DNA from: Oryzomonas sagensis
GTDB lineage: Bacteria > Desulfobacterota > Desulfuromonadia > Geobacterales > Pseudopelobacteraceae
Direction: 5' to 3'
Length of the DNA: 64,000 nucleotides
Assembly: GCF_008802355.1 (NCBI RefSeq)
Contig: NZ_VZRA01000003.1
Coordinates: forward strand, 608,664-672,663
The notes under the pieces were generated by a model. The model had not been told where the DNA came from. It was given only the letters and a program-made list of their open reading frames with translations, and did no database searches. Made by a program: the position numbers and the translations under genes. This document shows positions 18,273-26,187 of the stretch, piece after piece (positions within the stretch are counted from its first letter, which is position 1; each line of letters begins with the position of its first letter).

Positions 18273-19574
18273 CTAGAATTTCCGTTTGTCGATAACCCGT
18301 GTCGCCTTGCCTTCGCTGCGTTGAAGGGTCTTGGGTTCAACCAGTTTGGCGGTGCAGGTGATCCCCAGCACATCCTTGATCTCTTTTTCGATCCGCTTCG
18401 ACAAGAGTTGCAAGATCTTGATCTCGTCGGAGAAGATTCCTTCATCCACCTCCACATGCACTTCCAGGGTATCCAGATTATCCTTGCGGTCCACAATCAG
18501 CAGATAATGGGGTTCAACCCCTTCGATGCCCACCAGGATCGATTCGATCTGGGAGGGGAAGACATTGACCCCGCGAATGATCAGCATGTCGTCCGAGCGG
18601 CCGCACATGCGATTTATGCGGGCATGGGTCCGACCGCACACACAGGGCTCGTAGGTGATGCTGGTAATGTCGCGGGTGCGGTAACGGATCAGGGGAATGC
18701 CCTGTTTGGTAATGGTGGTGATGACCAGTTCGCCCAGCTCCCCGTCGGGCAGGCGCAGGCCGGTTGCAGGATCGATGATCTCGGGGATGAAGTGGTCTTC
18801 CCAGATATGCAGCCCCTTCTTGGCCTCGATGCATTCGATGGCCACTCCCGGCCCCATGATCTCGGACAGGCCGTAGATATCGATGGCCGACAGGTTCAGT
18901 TTCGCCTCGATTTCGCCCCGCATGGCCTCTGACCAGGGTTCGGCCCCGAAGATGCCGATCCGCAGCTTGAGCTTTTTGAAATCGATTCCCGCAGCACTGG
19001 CCTCCTCGGCCATGAAGAGCGAGTAGGATGGGGTGCAGGTCAATACCGTTGAGCCGAAATCCTGCATGATCATGATCTGGCGTTTGGTATTGCCGCCCGA
19101 GATGGGGATGACCGACGCCCCCAGCCGTTCGGCGCCGTAATGGGCTCCCAAACCGCCGGTAAAAAGTCCATAACCGTAGGCATTATGGATGATATCCCCC
19201 CTGTGGGCGCCGGCCGCCATAAACGAGCGGGCCATCAACTCACTCCAGGTTTCGATGTCCTTCTGGGTATAGCCGACCACGGTCGGCTTACCGGTGGTAC
19301 CGGAAGAAGCGTGGATGCGGACGACCTCTTCCAGAGGAGCGGCAAACAGACCGTAAGGATAGGAGTCGCGCATGTTCTGCTTGGTGGTAAAGGGAAACCG
19401 TTGCAGATCGTCCAGGCTGCGCACGTCAGCAGGTTTGAGCCCGGCCCTATCAAAAGAATCTTTGTAAAACGGGACATTGGCATACACTCTCTCAACCACG
19501 ACTTGCAGCCGTTTGAGTTGCAACGCCTCCAGCGCCGGGCGAGGCAGGGTCTCAAACTCTTCATTAAAATACAT
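18273..19574 (-). CDS. paaK: Phenylacetate-CoA ligase
   Basis: Activates arylacetates to CoA thioesters with ATP. The 433-residue protein matches PaaK in length and has the AMP-binding loop [14 protein letters not shown], then [12 protein letters not shown] and the RTRDIT hinge region. In this operon with iorAB it probably processes aryl acids formed from aromatic amino acids; in the reverse direction it could conserve energy from arylacetyl-CoA (inference). Confidence 0.93.
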   Translation of the reverse strand: MYFNEEFETLPRPALEALQLKRLQVVVERVYANVPFYKDSFDRAGLKPADVRSLDDLQRFPFTTKQNMRDSYPYGLFAAPLEEVVRIHASSGTTGKPTVVGYTQKDIETWSELMARSFMAAGAHRGDIIHNAYGYGLFTGGLGAHYGAERLGASVIPISGGNTKRQIMIMQDFGSTVLTCTPSYSLFMAEEASAAGIDFKKLKLRIGIFGAEPWSEAMRGEIEAKLNLSAIDIYGLSEIMGPGVAIECIEAKKGLHIWEDHFIPEIIDPATGLRLPDGELGELVITTITKQGIPLIRYRTRDITSITYEPCVCGRTHARINRMCGRSDDMLIIRGVNVFPSQIESILVGIEGVEPHYLLIVDRKDNLDTLEVHVEVDEGIFSDEIKILQLLSKRIEKEIKDVLGITCTAKLVEPKTLQRSEGKATRVIDKRKF

Positions 19575-19588
19575 GCGTCGTTACCTCT

Positions 19589-20170
19589 TTAAAGTATATG
19601 GGCAGCAAAATTCTCCTGGGTGTAACCGTCCACGACCACATCCAGATGGCCATCGTCGGGGCAGAACAGCAGGCCGTGTATCGGTACGTCCTTGGGGATC
19701 AGCGGGTTGTGACGGATGATCTTGACCACTCGCTCCACGTTTTCCAGCGGATGGGCGAAGAGGCCCAACCACTGCTTGAGATCAGGCACATGGATATCGA
19801 TGACGTCCGGGGAGATACCGCGCCTGATCATGTCGCGCTTGACCGATTCGGCATCCAGTTCCAGTCCGGCCATGCCGCAATCCCGGTGCCCGATGACGAA
19901 CACCTCCTCTACTCCCAGCATGAAGATGCCGGCCACCAGGCTGCGGATGACAGCTCCCGCCATGGGATCGACGATGATGTTGCCGGCGTTCTTGATGACC
20001 TTGGCGTCGCCGCGTTTAAGCCCCATGGCCGGCTCCAGGAAATCGACCAGACGGGTATCCATGCAGGTGAAGATGGCCAACTGCTTCTTGGGAGACTTGG
20101 GCAGCGGCGGAAAGGCGTTCGGCTTCGTGAAGCGCCGGTTTGCTGCGATAATAGATTCCAACTGGGTCAT
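19589..20170 (-). CDS. Beta-class carbonic anhydrase
   Basis: A 193-residue zinc enzyme interconverting CO2 and bicarbonate. Zinc ligands Cys36, His95 and Cys98 and the Asp38/Arg40 dyad are present (FTCMDTR, GHRDCGM). Its start overlaps the iorB stop (ATGA), so it is firmly in the ior operon. Since IorAB releases CO2 from 2-oxo acids, the enzyme may hydrate that CO2; this is inference from context. Confidence 0.92.
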   Translation of the reverse strand: MTQLESIIAANRRFTKPNAFPPLPKSPKKQLAIFTCMDTRLVDFLEPAMGLKRGDAKVIKNAGNIIVDPMAGAVIRSLVAGIFMLGVEEVFVIGHRDCGMAGLELDAESVKRDMIRRGISPDVIDIHVPDLKQWLGLFAHPLENVERVVKIIRHNPLIPKDVPIHGLLFCPDDGHLDVVVDGYTQENFAAHIL

Positions 20171-20760
20171 GACCTACTCCAATCAACGGAACGGCCCAGG
20201 AGGAAGGCCTTTTTGTTCACCTCTACCGCTTTCTTCGGCACCATCTTTTCGATGGCTTGCAGCCAGTACTGTTCGTCGATATCCAGACGCCGGGAGACCG
20301 CCCCCAAAAGCACCGTATTGGCCGCCCGGACATTGCCCGCCTCGCCGGCCAGTTTCTGGCCGTCCAGCAGCAGAAAATCGGGAAAGCGTTCCCTGATCCG
20401 TTCCGTCACCCACTCAGGATAGGCTTCCTGGCCCATCAGCACCGACGGCGGCGCGATACGCAGATCATTGGCCACCACGGCTCCCCCCTTCTTGAGAAGG
20501 GGCAGGGAACGGCAGGTCTCCATCAGTTCGAAACCGAACAGGATATCCCCCTCCCCTTCCGGCACCGTAGGGGAAAAGACCTCCGCGCCATAGCGTACGT
20601 GGGAGACCACGCACCCCCCACGTTGGGACATGCCGTGGATCTCGCTCTTCTTCACATCGAAACCGGCCAACAGGATGGCCTCGGAAAGGATCTCTGCGGC
20701 CAGCAGGATGCCCTGCCCGCCGACCCCGACCAGCAGGATGTTGGTTATGCGGTTATTCAT
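20167..20760 (-). CDS. iorB: Indolepyruvate:ferredoxin oxidoreductase beta subunit
   Basis: A 197-residue subunit of the IOR complex that oxidatively decarboxylates aryl pyruvates to aryl-CoA with reduction of ferredoxin. It contains the GVGGQGILLAAEILSEA nucleotide-binding-like motif and KKSEIHGMSQRGG, typical of gamma-type 2-oxoacid oxidoreductase domains. The start at 20760 overlaps the iorA stop (ATGA); the longer frame upstream lies inside iorA. Confidence 0.94.
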   Translation of the reverse strand: MNNRITNILLVGVGGQGILLAAEILSEAILLAGFDVKKSEIHGMSQRGGCVVSHVRYGAEVFSPTVPEGEGDILFGFELMETCRSLPLLKKGGAVVANDLRIAPPSVLMGQEAYPEWVTERIRERFPDFLLLDGQKLAGEAGNVRAANTVLLGAVSRRLDIDEQYWLQAIEKMVPKKAVEVNKKAFLLGRSVDWSRS

Positions 20761-22520
20761 TTGGCCCTCCCGATCGCGTCGAACTTGCACAACTGCCGGC
20801 AGACGTCGCAGCCGGTACAGAGCAGCGGGTCGATGAAGGCCGTGCCCCTTTTGCTGCCGTCCCCGGCCGGACGCCACTCGATGGCCGGACAGCCGATCTT
20901 GAGACAGGCGCGGCAACCGGTGCACTTCTCGACCGCGACCTCGTAGACCGGCCCCTTGTGGAAGACTCCTTCCCGTTTGACCAGGACGCAGGGTTTGTCG
21001 GTGATGATTACCGAGGGCTCAGGACGTTCCATCTCCTCCCTGAGCACGTTTTTGGTCTGCTCCAGGTCAAAGGGGTTGATCACCCGGATATGCTTGACCC
21101 CCAGCGATGTGCAGAGCAGGGGGAAATCTATGCGATGGGACGGATCATCCATCAGGGTGAAGCCGGAGGCCGGGTTATCCTGGCGGCCGGTCATGGCGGT
21201 AATGCGGTTGTCCAGGATCACGACCGTGGAGGTCGAATTATTGTAGACCATATCCATCAGGCCGTTGATGCCGGTGTGCAGGAAGGTGGAGTCGCCGATC
21301 ACGGCCACGACCTTCTTCTTTTCCTCGGCGGATACGACCTTGCTTACGCCGGTGGCCATGCCGATGGAAGCGCCCATGCAGACGCAGGTATCCATTGCCG
21401 AGAGTGGCGGCATGAAACCCAGCGTGTAACAGCCGATATCGCCGGTAACATAGGCCTTGAGCTGATTGAGAGCAAAGAAGACCCCGCGGTGGGGGCAGCC
21501 GGGGCACATGTTGGGGGGACGTCCGGGAAGCTTGTCCCCGGCATCGGCAGGGGGCTGCTGGAGGCCGAAAGCGGTGCGAATGCGGCCCGGCGACAACTCG
21601 CCGCACAACGAAATCAGTTCCTTGCCGGTCACGGCAACACCCATGGCTTTGACCTGCTCCTCGATAAAGGGGTCCAACTCCTCCACCACGTAGAGCTTGT
21701 CCACCTGGGCGGCAAATTCACGGATCAATGCCTGGGGCAAGGGATGCACCATGCCCAGCTTGAGGGTCGAGGCGTCGGGCAAGGCCTCGCGTACATACTG
21801 GTAGCAGACGCCGGAGGTGATGATACCGATGGAGGTGTCGCGCAGTTCCCGGCGGTTGATGGCCATGTCGGCTCCCGCCTCGGAGAGCTTTTTGATGCGT
21901 TCCTCCACGAAAGGGTGCCGGACGCGGGCATTGCCCGGCAGCATCACCAGTTTGGCGGCATTTTTGATCAGCTTTGGCTCGGGCAGATCGTTCGCCCGTT
22001 CGCCCAGGGCGACAATGGACTTGCTGTGAGAGATGCGGGTGGTGGTGCGCAACATGACCGGCGTATCGTACTGTTCGGAGAGTTCAAAGGCCAGCCGGGT
22101 AAATTCCTTGCATTCCTGGGAATCGGCAGGTTCCAGCATCGGCACCTTGGCAAACTTGGCGTAATTGCGGTTGTCCTGTTCGTTCTGGGAGGAGTGCATC
22201 TCGGGATCATCGGCCGTAACCAGTACCAAACCACCATTAACACCGGTATAGGAAAGGGTAAAGAGCGGGTCGGCCGCCACGTTGACGCCGACATGCTTCA
22301 TGGTGCACAGGGCGCGGCCGCCGCCGAAAGAGGCCCCGATGGCGACCTCCAGGGCGACCTTCTCGTTGGGGGCCCAGGAGGAATTGATTTCCTTGTAGTT
22401 GACGGTGTTTTCGAGGATCTCGGTGGAAGGGGTGCCGGGATAGGCGCAGGCCACACGACAGCCAGCCTCATAGGCACCGCGGGCGATGGCCTCATTGCCG
22501 GATAGAATTTCTTTCTTCAT
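20757..22520 (-). CDS. iorA: Indolepyruvate:ferredoxin oxidoreductase alpha subunit
   Basis: A 587-residue catalytic subunit. The pyrimidine-binding domain opens the protein (GNEAIARGAYEAGCRVACAYPGTPSTEI), the thiamine diphosphate domain carries GDIGCYTLG and VIGDSTFLHTGINGL, and two C-terminal 4Fe-4S motifs (CTGCRACLKIGCP, CTGCDVCRQLCKFD) receive electrons. First gene of the ten-gene leftward operon. Confidence 0.96.
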   Translation of the reverse strand: MKKEILSGNEAIARGAYEAGCRVACAYPGTPSTEILENTVNYKEINSSWAPNEKVALEVAIGASFGGGRALCTMKHVGVNVAADPLFTLSYTGVNGGLVLVTADDPEMHSSQNEQDNRNYAKFAKVPMLEPADSQECKEFTRLAFELSEQYDTPVMLRTTTRISHSKSIVALGERANDLPEPKLIKNAAKLVMLPGNARVRHPFVEERIKKLSEAGADMAINRRELRDTSIGIITSGVCYQYVREALPDASTLKLGMVHPLPQALIREFAAQVDKLYVVEELDPFIEEQVKAMGVAVTGKELISLCGELSPGRIRTAFGLQQPPADAGDKLPGRPPNMCPGCPHRGVFFALNQLKAYVTGDIGCYTLGFMPPLSAMDTCVCMGASIGMATGVSKVVSAEEKKKVVAVIGDSTFLHTGINGLMDMVYNNSTSTVVILDNRITAMTGRQDNPASGFTLMDDPSHRIDFPLLCTSLGVKHIRVINPFDLEQTKNVLREEMERPEPSVIITDKPCVLVKREGVFHKGPVYEVAVEKCTGCRACLKIGCPAIEWRPAGDGSKRGTAFIDPLLCTGCDVCRQLCKFDAIGRAK

Positions 22521-22696
22521 CTGGTTTCCTTGGGGTAGTCAGTTTGTATAAAGCCACGTAGGATTGTGAACTATACTAAAAGAGCGCCGGGAATGCAATT
22601 CGTTTGCAATCCTTGGTAATTGCGAATGTCGTTTTCCTAGAATGAAAACAGTCGCAAAGAGGCACGTTCCTCGGGCCCGAATCGAGCGCTTAACAA

Positions 22697-22724
22697 TTGA
22701 CATAGTTTGATTTGCCGCTAGTAT
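22697..22724 (+). promoter_or_regulatory. Sigma-70-like promoter, possibly giving a leaderless mRNA
   Basis: TTGACA (22697-22702) and TAGTAT (22719-22724) are 16 bases apart. The expected transcription start is about 22731, next to the ATG at 22732. No ribosome site at normal spacing precedes that ATG. Confidence 0.6.
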
Positions 22725-22731
22725 GTAGGAC

Positions 22732-23373
22732 ATGGCGTGGAGTGTGGAGTTCAGAAACGTAGTCTGTGCGGATCTTGTGGAAGGGGTTTCGCTCCAGATC
22801 CAGGCAGGATGCTCGGCCCTGGTCGTCACTGCCCGGGAGGACGTGGGCACCATGCTGGCGCGGCTCATTACCGGCCTGTCCCAGCCATCCCTCGGCTCGG
22901 TGCATGTGGACGGGCAGGACATGGCCGGGCTGCCGCCGACGCAGCTATACCGGATGCGGCACCGTATCGGCATTGTCCCGCAAAAGGGCGGTCTGATTTC
23001 AAACCTGAAACTGTGGGAGAACATGACGCTCCCCCTGCTCTACACCCGGGGGAGCATCCCTCCCGAAGCGGAGAGAACGGCCCTGCGGTACCTGGAAATG
23101 TTCGGCTACCGCGGCAACATCATGGCCCTGCCCGCCCATCTGACGCCCCACGAGAAACGCATGGCAGCCTTTATCCGGGCCGCCTTATGCACCCCGCAGG
23201 TCATGGTCTACGCCAACTGCTTCGACGACCTGCCGGAGGCGGCACGAACCCAATGGGGTGCCATCACAACGGAATTTCACCGCGGAGCGCCCGGCATGAC
23301 GTCAATCTATCTGGCCACCTCGCAGGGCATGGCCCGGGACGTGCCGGTCGACAGCATCATTTCGCTCCAGTGA
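22732..23373 (+). CDS. Degenerate MlaF-like ABC ATPase (predicted pseudo-ATPase)
   Basis: A 213-residue protein whose overall pattern follows MlaF-type ATPases (VEFRNV, GVSLQI, LARLITGLSQPSLGSVHVDGQDM, RIGIVPQKGGLISNLKLWENMTLPL). The catalytic motifs are gone: the Walker A position reads TAREDVGTM with no Lys (33-41); the signature region is LTPHEKR; Walker B ends VMVYAN instead of DE (157-162); and the switch His position has Thr/Ser. Only the Q-loop Gln84 remains. The frame is intact, so this looks like a conserved non-catalytic subunit rather than decay. The MCE gene follows 15 bp later; no permease gene is nearby. Confidence 0.85.
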   Translation: MAWSVEFRNVVCADLVEGVSLQIQAGCSALVVTAREDVGTMLARLITGLSQPSLGSVHVDGQDMAGLPPTQLYRMRHRIGIVPQKGGLISNLKLWENMTLPLLYTRGSIPPEAERTALRYLEMFGYRGNIMALPAHLTPHEKRMAAFIRAALCTPQVMVYANCFDDLPEAARTQWGAITTEFHRGAPGMTSIYLATSQGMARDVPVDSIISLQ

Positions 23374-23388
23374 GGAACGCGCCGAACC

Positions 23389-24351
23389 ATGATACGTGAA
23401 CAAGACCCCAGATTCAAAAACCTCGAACGAAAGATCGGCATCTTCATTGCGCTTGCCCTGATCGGCATTGCCGTGGCCCTCGTCCTGTTCGGCCTGCAGA
23501 AAGATTTATTCTCCTCAAAATACAACCTGCACTTTACCGTTGACCGCGGCACCGGCTTCACCAAGGGGATGCCGGTCAAACTTTCCGGGTTCAGAATCGG
23601 CCGGGTCACGTCCATCGCCCTGAACGACCAGGCCATGGTGGATATCGCCATCGAGATCGACAAAAAGTACCAGACCTGGATCCGCAACGATTCCATCGTC
23701 AAGCTGGTGAAGGAGGGGCTGGTGGGGGACACCATCGTCGAGGTTTCGGTCGGCTCCCTCGACAAGCCGGAGTTGAAGAACAACGAGGCCATCAGCTACG
23801 TGAAGACAAAGGCGCTGGACGAACTGGCCGAAGAGATTGCCGACAAGGTCAAGCCGGTGTTGATCGAAGTCAGGGACATTATCGGCTATATCAACGACCC
23901 TAACGGCGATCTCAAGAAAAGCATCCACAATCTGGAGGTGCTGACCCGCAACCTGGAAGGCACCCGTCGGAACGCCGACAGACTGCTCATATCGGCCAAC
24001 GGCAACATCGACCGCATTGCCGGACAGGCAGGCAGCGTGCTCGACACCACCAACCGGAAGATCGAGAGTATCGACTTGACGCCGACCCTCAACAAGGTGA
24101 ACGGCGCCATCGATACGCTGGACAAGAAACTCCCCCCCCTTCTGGATAAGGCCGACGAGACCCTGGGCAACGTGGCGCGCATCTCCCGGGACACCCGCAC
24201 AAAGCTACCCGGCCTCCTTTCCCAGACCGAAGACGTCATGTTCAGCACCGACAAGCTGCTCAATTCCCTCCAGAACACCTGGCTGCTCAGGGATTCGTCC
24301 CCGCCGCCGGCGAGCAACCAGCTATTCATCAAGGGTGACAGTTATGAGTAG
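23389..24351 (+). CDS. MCE-domain lipid-transport protein (MlaD-like)
   Basis: A 320-residue membrane-anchored periplasmic protein: one N-terminal TM (about 16-36), an MCE domain (about 42-120, with GTGFTKGMPVKLSGFRIGRV), then a long helical region. MCE proteins form hexameric channels that shuttle phospholipids between membranes. It lies between the degenerate ATPase and a TPR lipoprotein that overlaps its end by 8 bp, so the three probably form one envelope lipid-transport module lacking a local permease. Confidence 0.92.
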   Translation: MIREQDPRFKNLERKIGIFIALALIGIAVALVLFGLQKDLFSSKYNLHFTVDRGTGFTKGMPVKLSGFRIGRVTSIALNDQAMVDIAIEIDKKYQTWIRNDSIVKLVKEGLVGDTIVEVSVGSLDKPELKNNEAISYVKTKALDELAEEIADKVKPVLIEVRDIIGYINDPNGDLKKSIHNLEVLTRNLEGTRRNADRLLISANGNIDRIAGQAGSVLDTTNRKIESIDLTPTLNKVNGAIDTLDKKLPPLLDKADETLGNVARISRDTRTKLPGLLSQTEDVMFSTDKLLNSLQNTWLLRDSSPPPASNQLFIKGDSYE

Positions 24352-25318
24352 TCTGCACATGCCCCTGCAACGGCTGGGCGTCCTGCTGATCTGCCTCGCC
24401 CTGGCAGGCTGCTTTGGCGGCGGCAACAAGGTGGTGCGTTCCGAGGCACAATCCCGGGCCGACATGCTCCTCAAGCGGGCCATCCGTGCCGAGCAGAAAG
24501 GAGAGGTTGCCGAGGCCGAAAAATTGCTCAGGGAGGCGCTATCCGTAAGCTCATCCATCGAGGACATCCCCGCGAAATCGGTGGAGCTCATCAATTTGGC
24601 CCGCCTGAGCCGGTTGAACAACGACCTTGCGGCCGCAGCGGCCGCCATTGACGCGGCCCTGGAGCTGCTCCCCCCTCAAGCGGATTTCTACGGCGAGGCG
24701 GCCCATGAGAAGGCGCTGGTCTGCCTGGCCGGCGGCGATCCGGCAACCGCGCTGGCGTGGGCGGAACGGTCCGTAGCAACGGGACCGGGGACATCCTTGG
24801 GAAGGCGGCTCAATCTGGTGGGGCGTATCCTCCTGGTGCAGGGCGAGTGGCTCAAGGCCGGTCAGACGGTCAAAAGGGCGCTGGAGGAGAATCGCGGGGA
24901 CGACAACCGGGAGGAAAGGGCCAATTCCCTACGGATGTTGGGAATCGTCGCCCGGAACGGCAAGGATTTCGGCGGGGCGGAGCAGCTTTTGAAGGAGGCG
25001 CTGGGGATCGATAAACAGATCGGCGCAAGCGCCAAGATCGCCTCGGACCTGGAGGAGCTGGCGGCCACGGCTCGCGCCGGCGGCGATCTCAAGAAAACGG
25101 CCCGCTATCTGGAACGGGCCTATGAGGTTCACTACAGCGCCGGCAGGTTAAAGGCGGCCGGCGCGGCCCAGCGTGCGCTGGCAGATATTTTCAGTGAATT
25201 GGGGGATAATTCCAAGGCTGAGGCGTCACAAGCCAAGGCCCGCGAACTGGCGGAACGCACCTCGGCTCAAAAGCCGGCGATGCCGCCCGCAACCACCAAC
25301 CCTTCCAACAACCCGTAA
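24344..25318 (+). CDS. TPR-repeat lipoprotein
   Basis: A 324-residue protein with a lipobox LALAGC (Cys23) and several TPR-like helical repeats between about 35 and 310, ending in a Pro/Thr-rich tail. The ATG at 24344 is preferred over a GTG at 24335. It overlaps the MCE gene and, at its 3' end, overlaps the convergent ppx gene by 52 bp. It may be a periplasmic or outer-membrane partner of the MCE system (inference from position). Confidence 0.85.
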   Translation: MSSLHMPLQRLGVLLICLALAGCFGGGNKVVRSEAQSRADMLLKRAIRAEQKGEVAEAEKLLREALSVSSSIEDIPAKSVELINLARLSRLNNDLAAAAAAIDAALELLPPQADFYGEAAHEKALVCLAGGDPATALAWAERSVATGPGTSLGRRLNLVGRILLVQGEWLKAGQTVKRALEENRGDDNREERANSLRMLGIVARNGKDFGGAEQLLKEALGIDKQIGASAKIASDLEELAATARAGGDLKKTARYLERAYEVHYSAGRLKAAGAAQRALADIFSELGDNSKAEASQAKARELAERTSAQKPAMPPATTNPSNNP

Positions 25319-26187
25319 TCACTCACCTTCATGGTATCAAACCCGAACCTTTCCATGGTGTGCAGGATGATGAGCGTCCCGGCGATAATGAGGTCTTCCC
25401 TCCCCTTTTCCAGGCCGGGGATCGTCAACCGCTCCTCCGGGGTCATGGGCAGCAGGCGGGCGTAAATGGCCTCGATCTGCCGCCGGGTGATGGTGGCATT
25501 GTTAACCTTGCGATAGTCGTAATCCTTCATCTCCATGGCGATGGCCGCCAGGGTGGTTGCGGTGCCGGCGGTACCGACCAGGGTTGCGCCGGATGCCGGC
25601 CTGCTGTGGGCCGTCGCCATCTCCTGCACAAGCAGATCCAGTTCCCTGCCGATTTTTTCCGACACCGCCTCGGGCGTCACCTTGCCTTCGGTCAGCCTGA
25701 CCACTCCCATGGGCAGACTGCGGACGAACCGGGCACGGCCGTCCCGGGCAAGCGTATATTCGGTGCTGCCGCCGCCCACATCAAAGACCAGGAGCTCCTC
25801 TGCCCTGCGGTCGAGCCCGGCCAGAACCCCGGCCAGGGTCAACTCCCCTTCATGCGTGCCGTCAATGACCGTGAGCTCAATACCGGTCTTCTCGCGGACC
25901 GACGCCACGAATGCCTGGCCGTTGACCGCATCCCGCACGGCGCTGGTCGCGACGGCACGAACCTGGGAGACGTCCAGCGAGCCGATGATATCGGCAAAAC
26001 GGCGCAGACAGTCCAGGCCGCGCCGCTGGGCGTCCCCGGAGAGTCCTTCCTCGCGGCTGAAGCCGCCGCCCATGCGGACGATCTCCCGTTCGAGGCGGAC
26101 ATGCTCAAAGCCGTCGTCCCGAGGTTCCGCCACGAGCAGGCGGGCGGTGTTGGTACCGAAATCGATAGCCGCAATCCTGCCACCCAT
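25267..26187 (-). CDS. Ppx/GppA exopolyphosphatase family protein
   Basis: A 306-residue member of the actin-like phosphatase family that removes terminal phosphate from polyphosphate or pppGpp. Motifs: AAIDFGTNTARLLVAE (phosphate 1), VFDVGGGSTEYTL (phosphate 2) and VGTAGTATTLAAI. It is shorter than the roughly 500-residue two-domain enzymes and so matches the short Ppx group. The ATG shares a base with the stop of the phosphate transporter (TGATG), a functional pairing of phosphate uptake and polyphosphate turnover. Confidence 0.92.
   Translation of the reverse strand: MGGRIAAIDFGTNTARLLVAEPRDDGFEHVRLEREIVRMGGGFSREEGLSGDAQRRGLDCLRRFADIIGSLDVSQVRAVATSAVRDAVNGQAFVASVREKTGIELTVIDGTHEGELTLAGVLAGLDRRAEELLVFDVGGGSTEYTLARDGRARFVRSLPMGVVRLTEGKVTPEAVSEKIGRELDLLVQEMATAHSRPASGATLVGTAGTATTLAAIAMEMKDYDYRKVNNATITRRQIEAIYARLLPMTPEERLTIPGLEKGREDLIIAGTLIILHTMERFGFDTMKVSDYGLLEGLVVAGGIAGF

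Noticed and set aside
20958..22505. A 515-codon open frame on the plus strand
   Set aside because: It mirrors iorA and its product is Gly/His/Asp-rich, as for an antisense shadow; iorA has intact TPP and Fe-S motifs.
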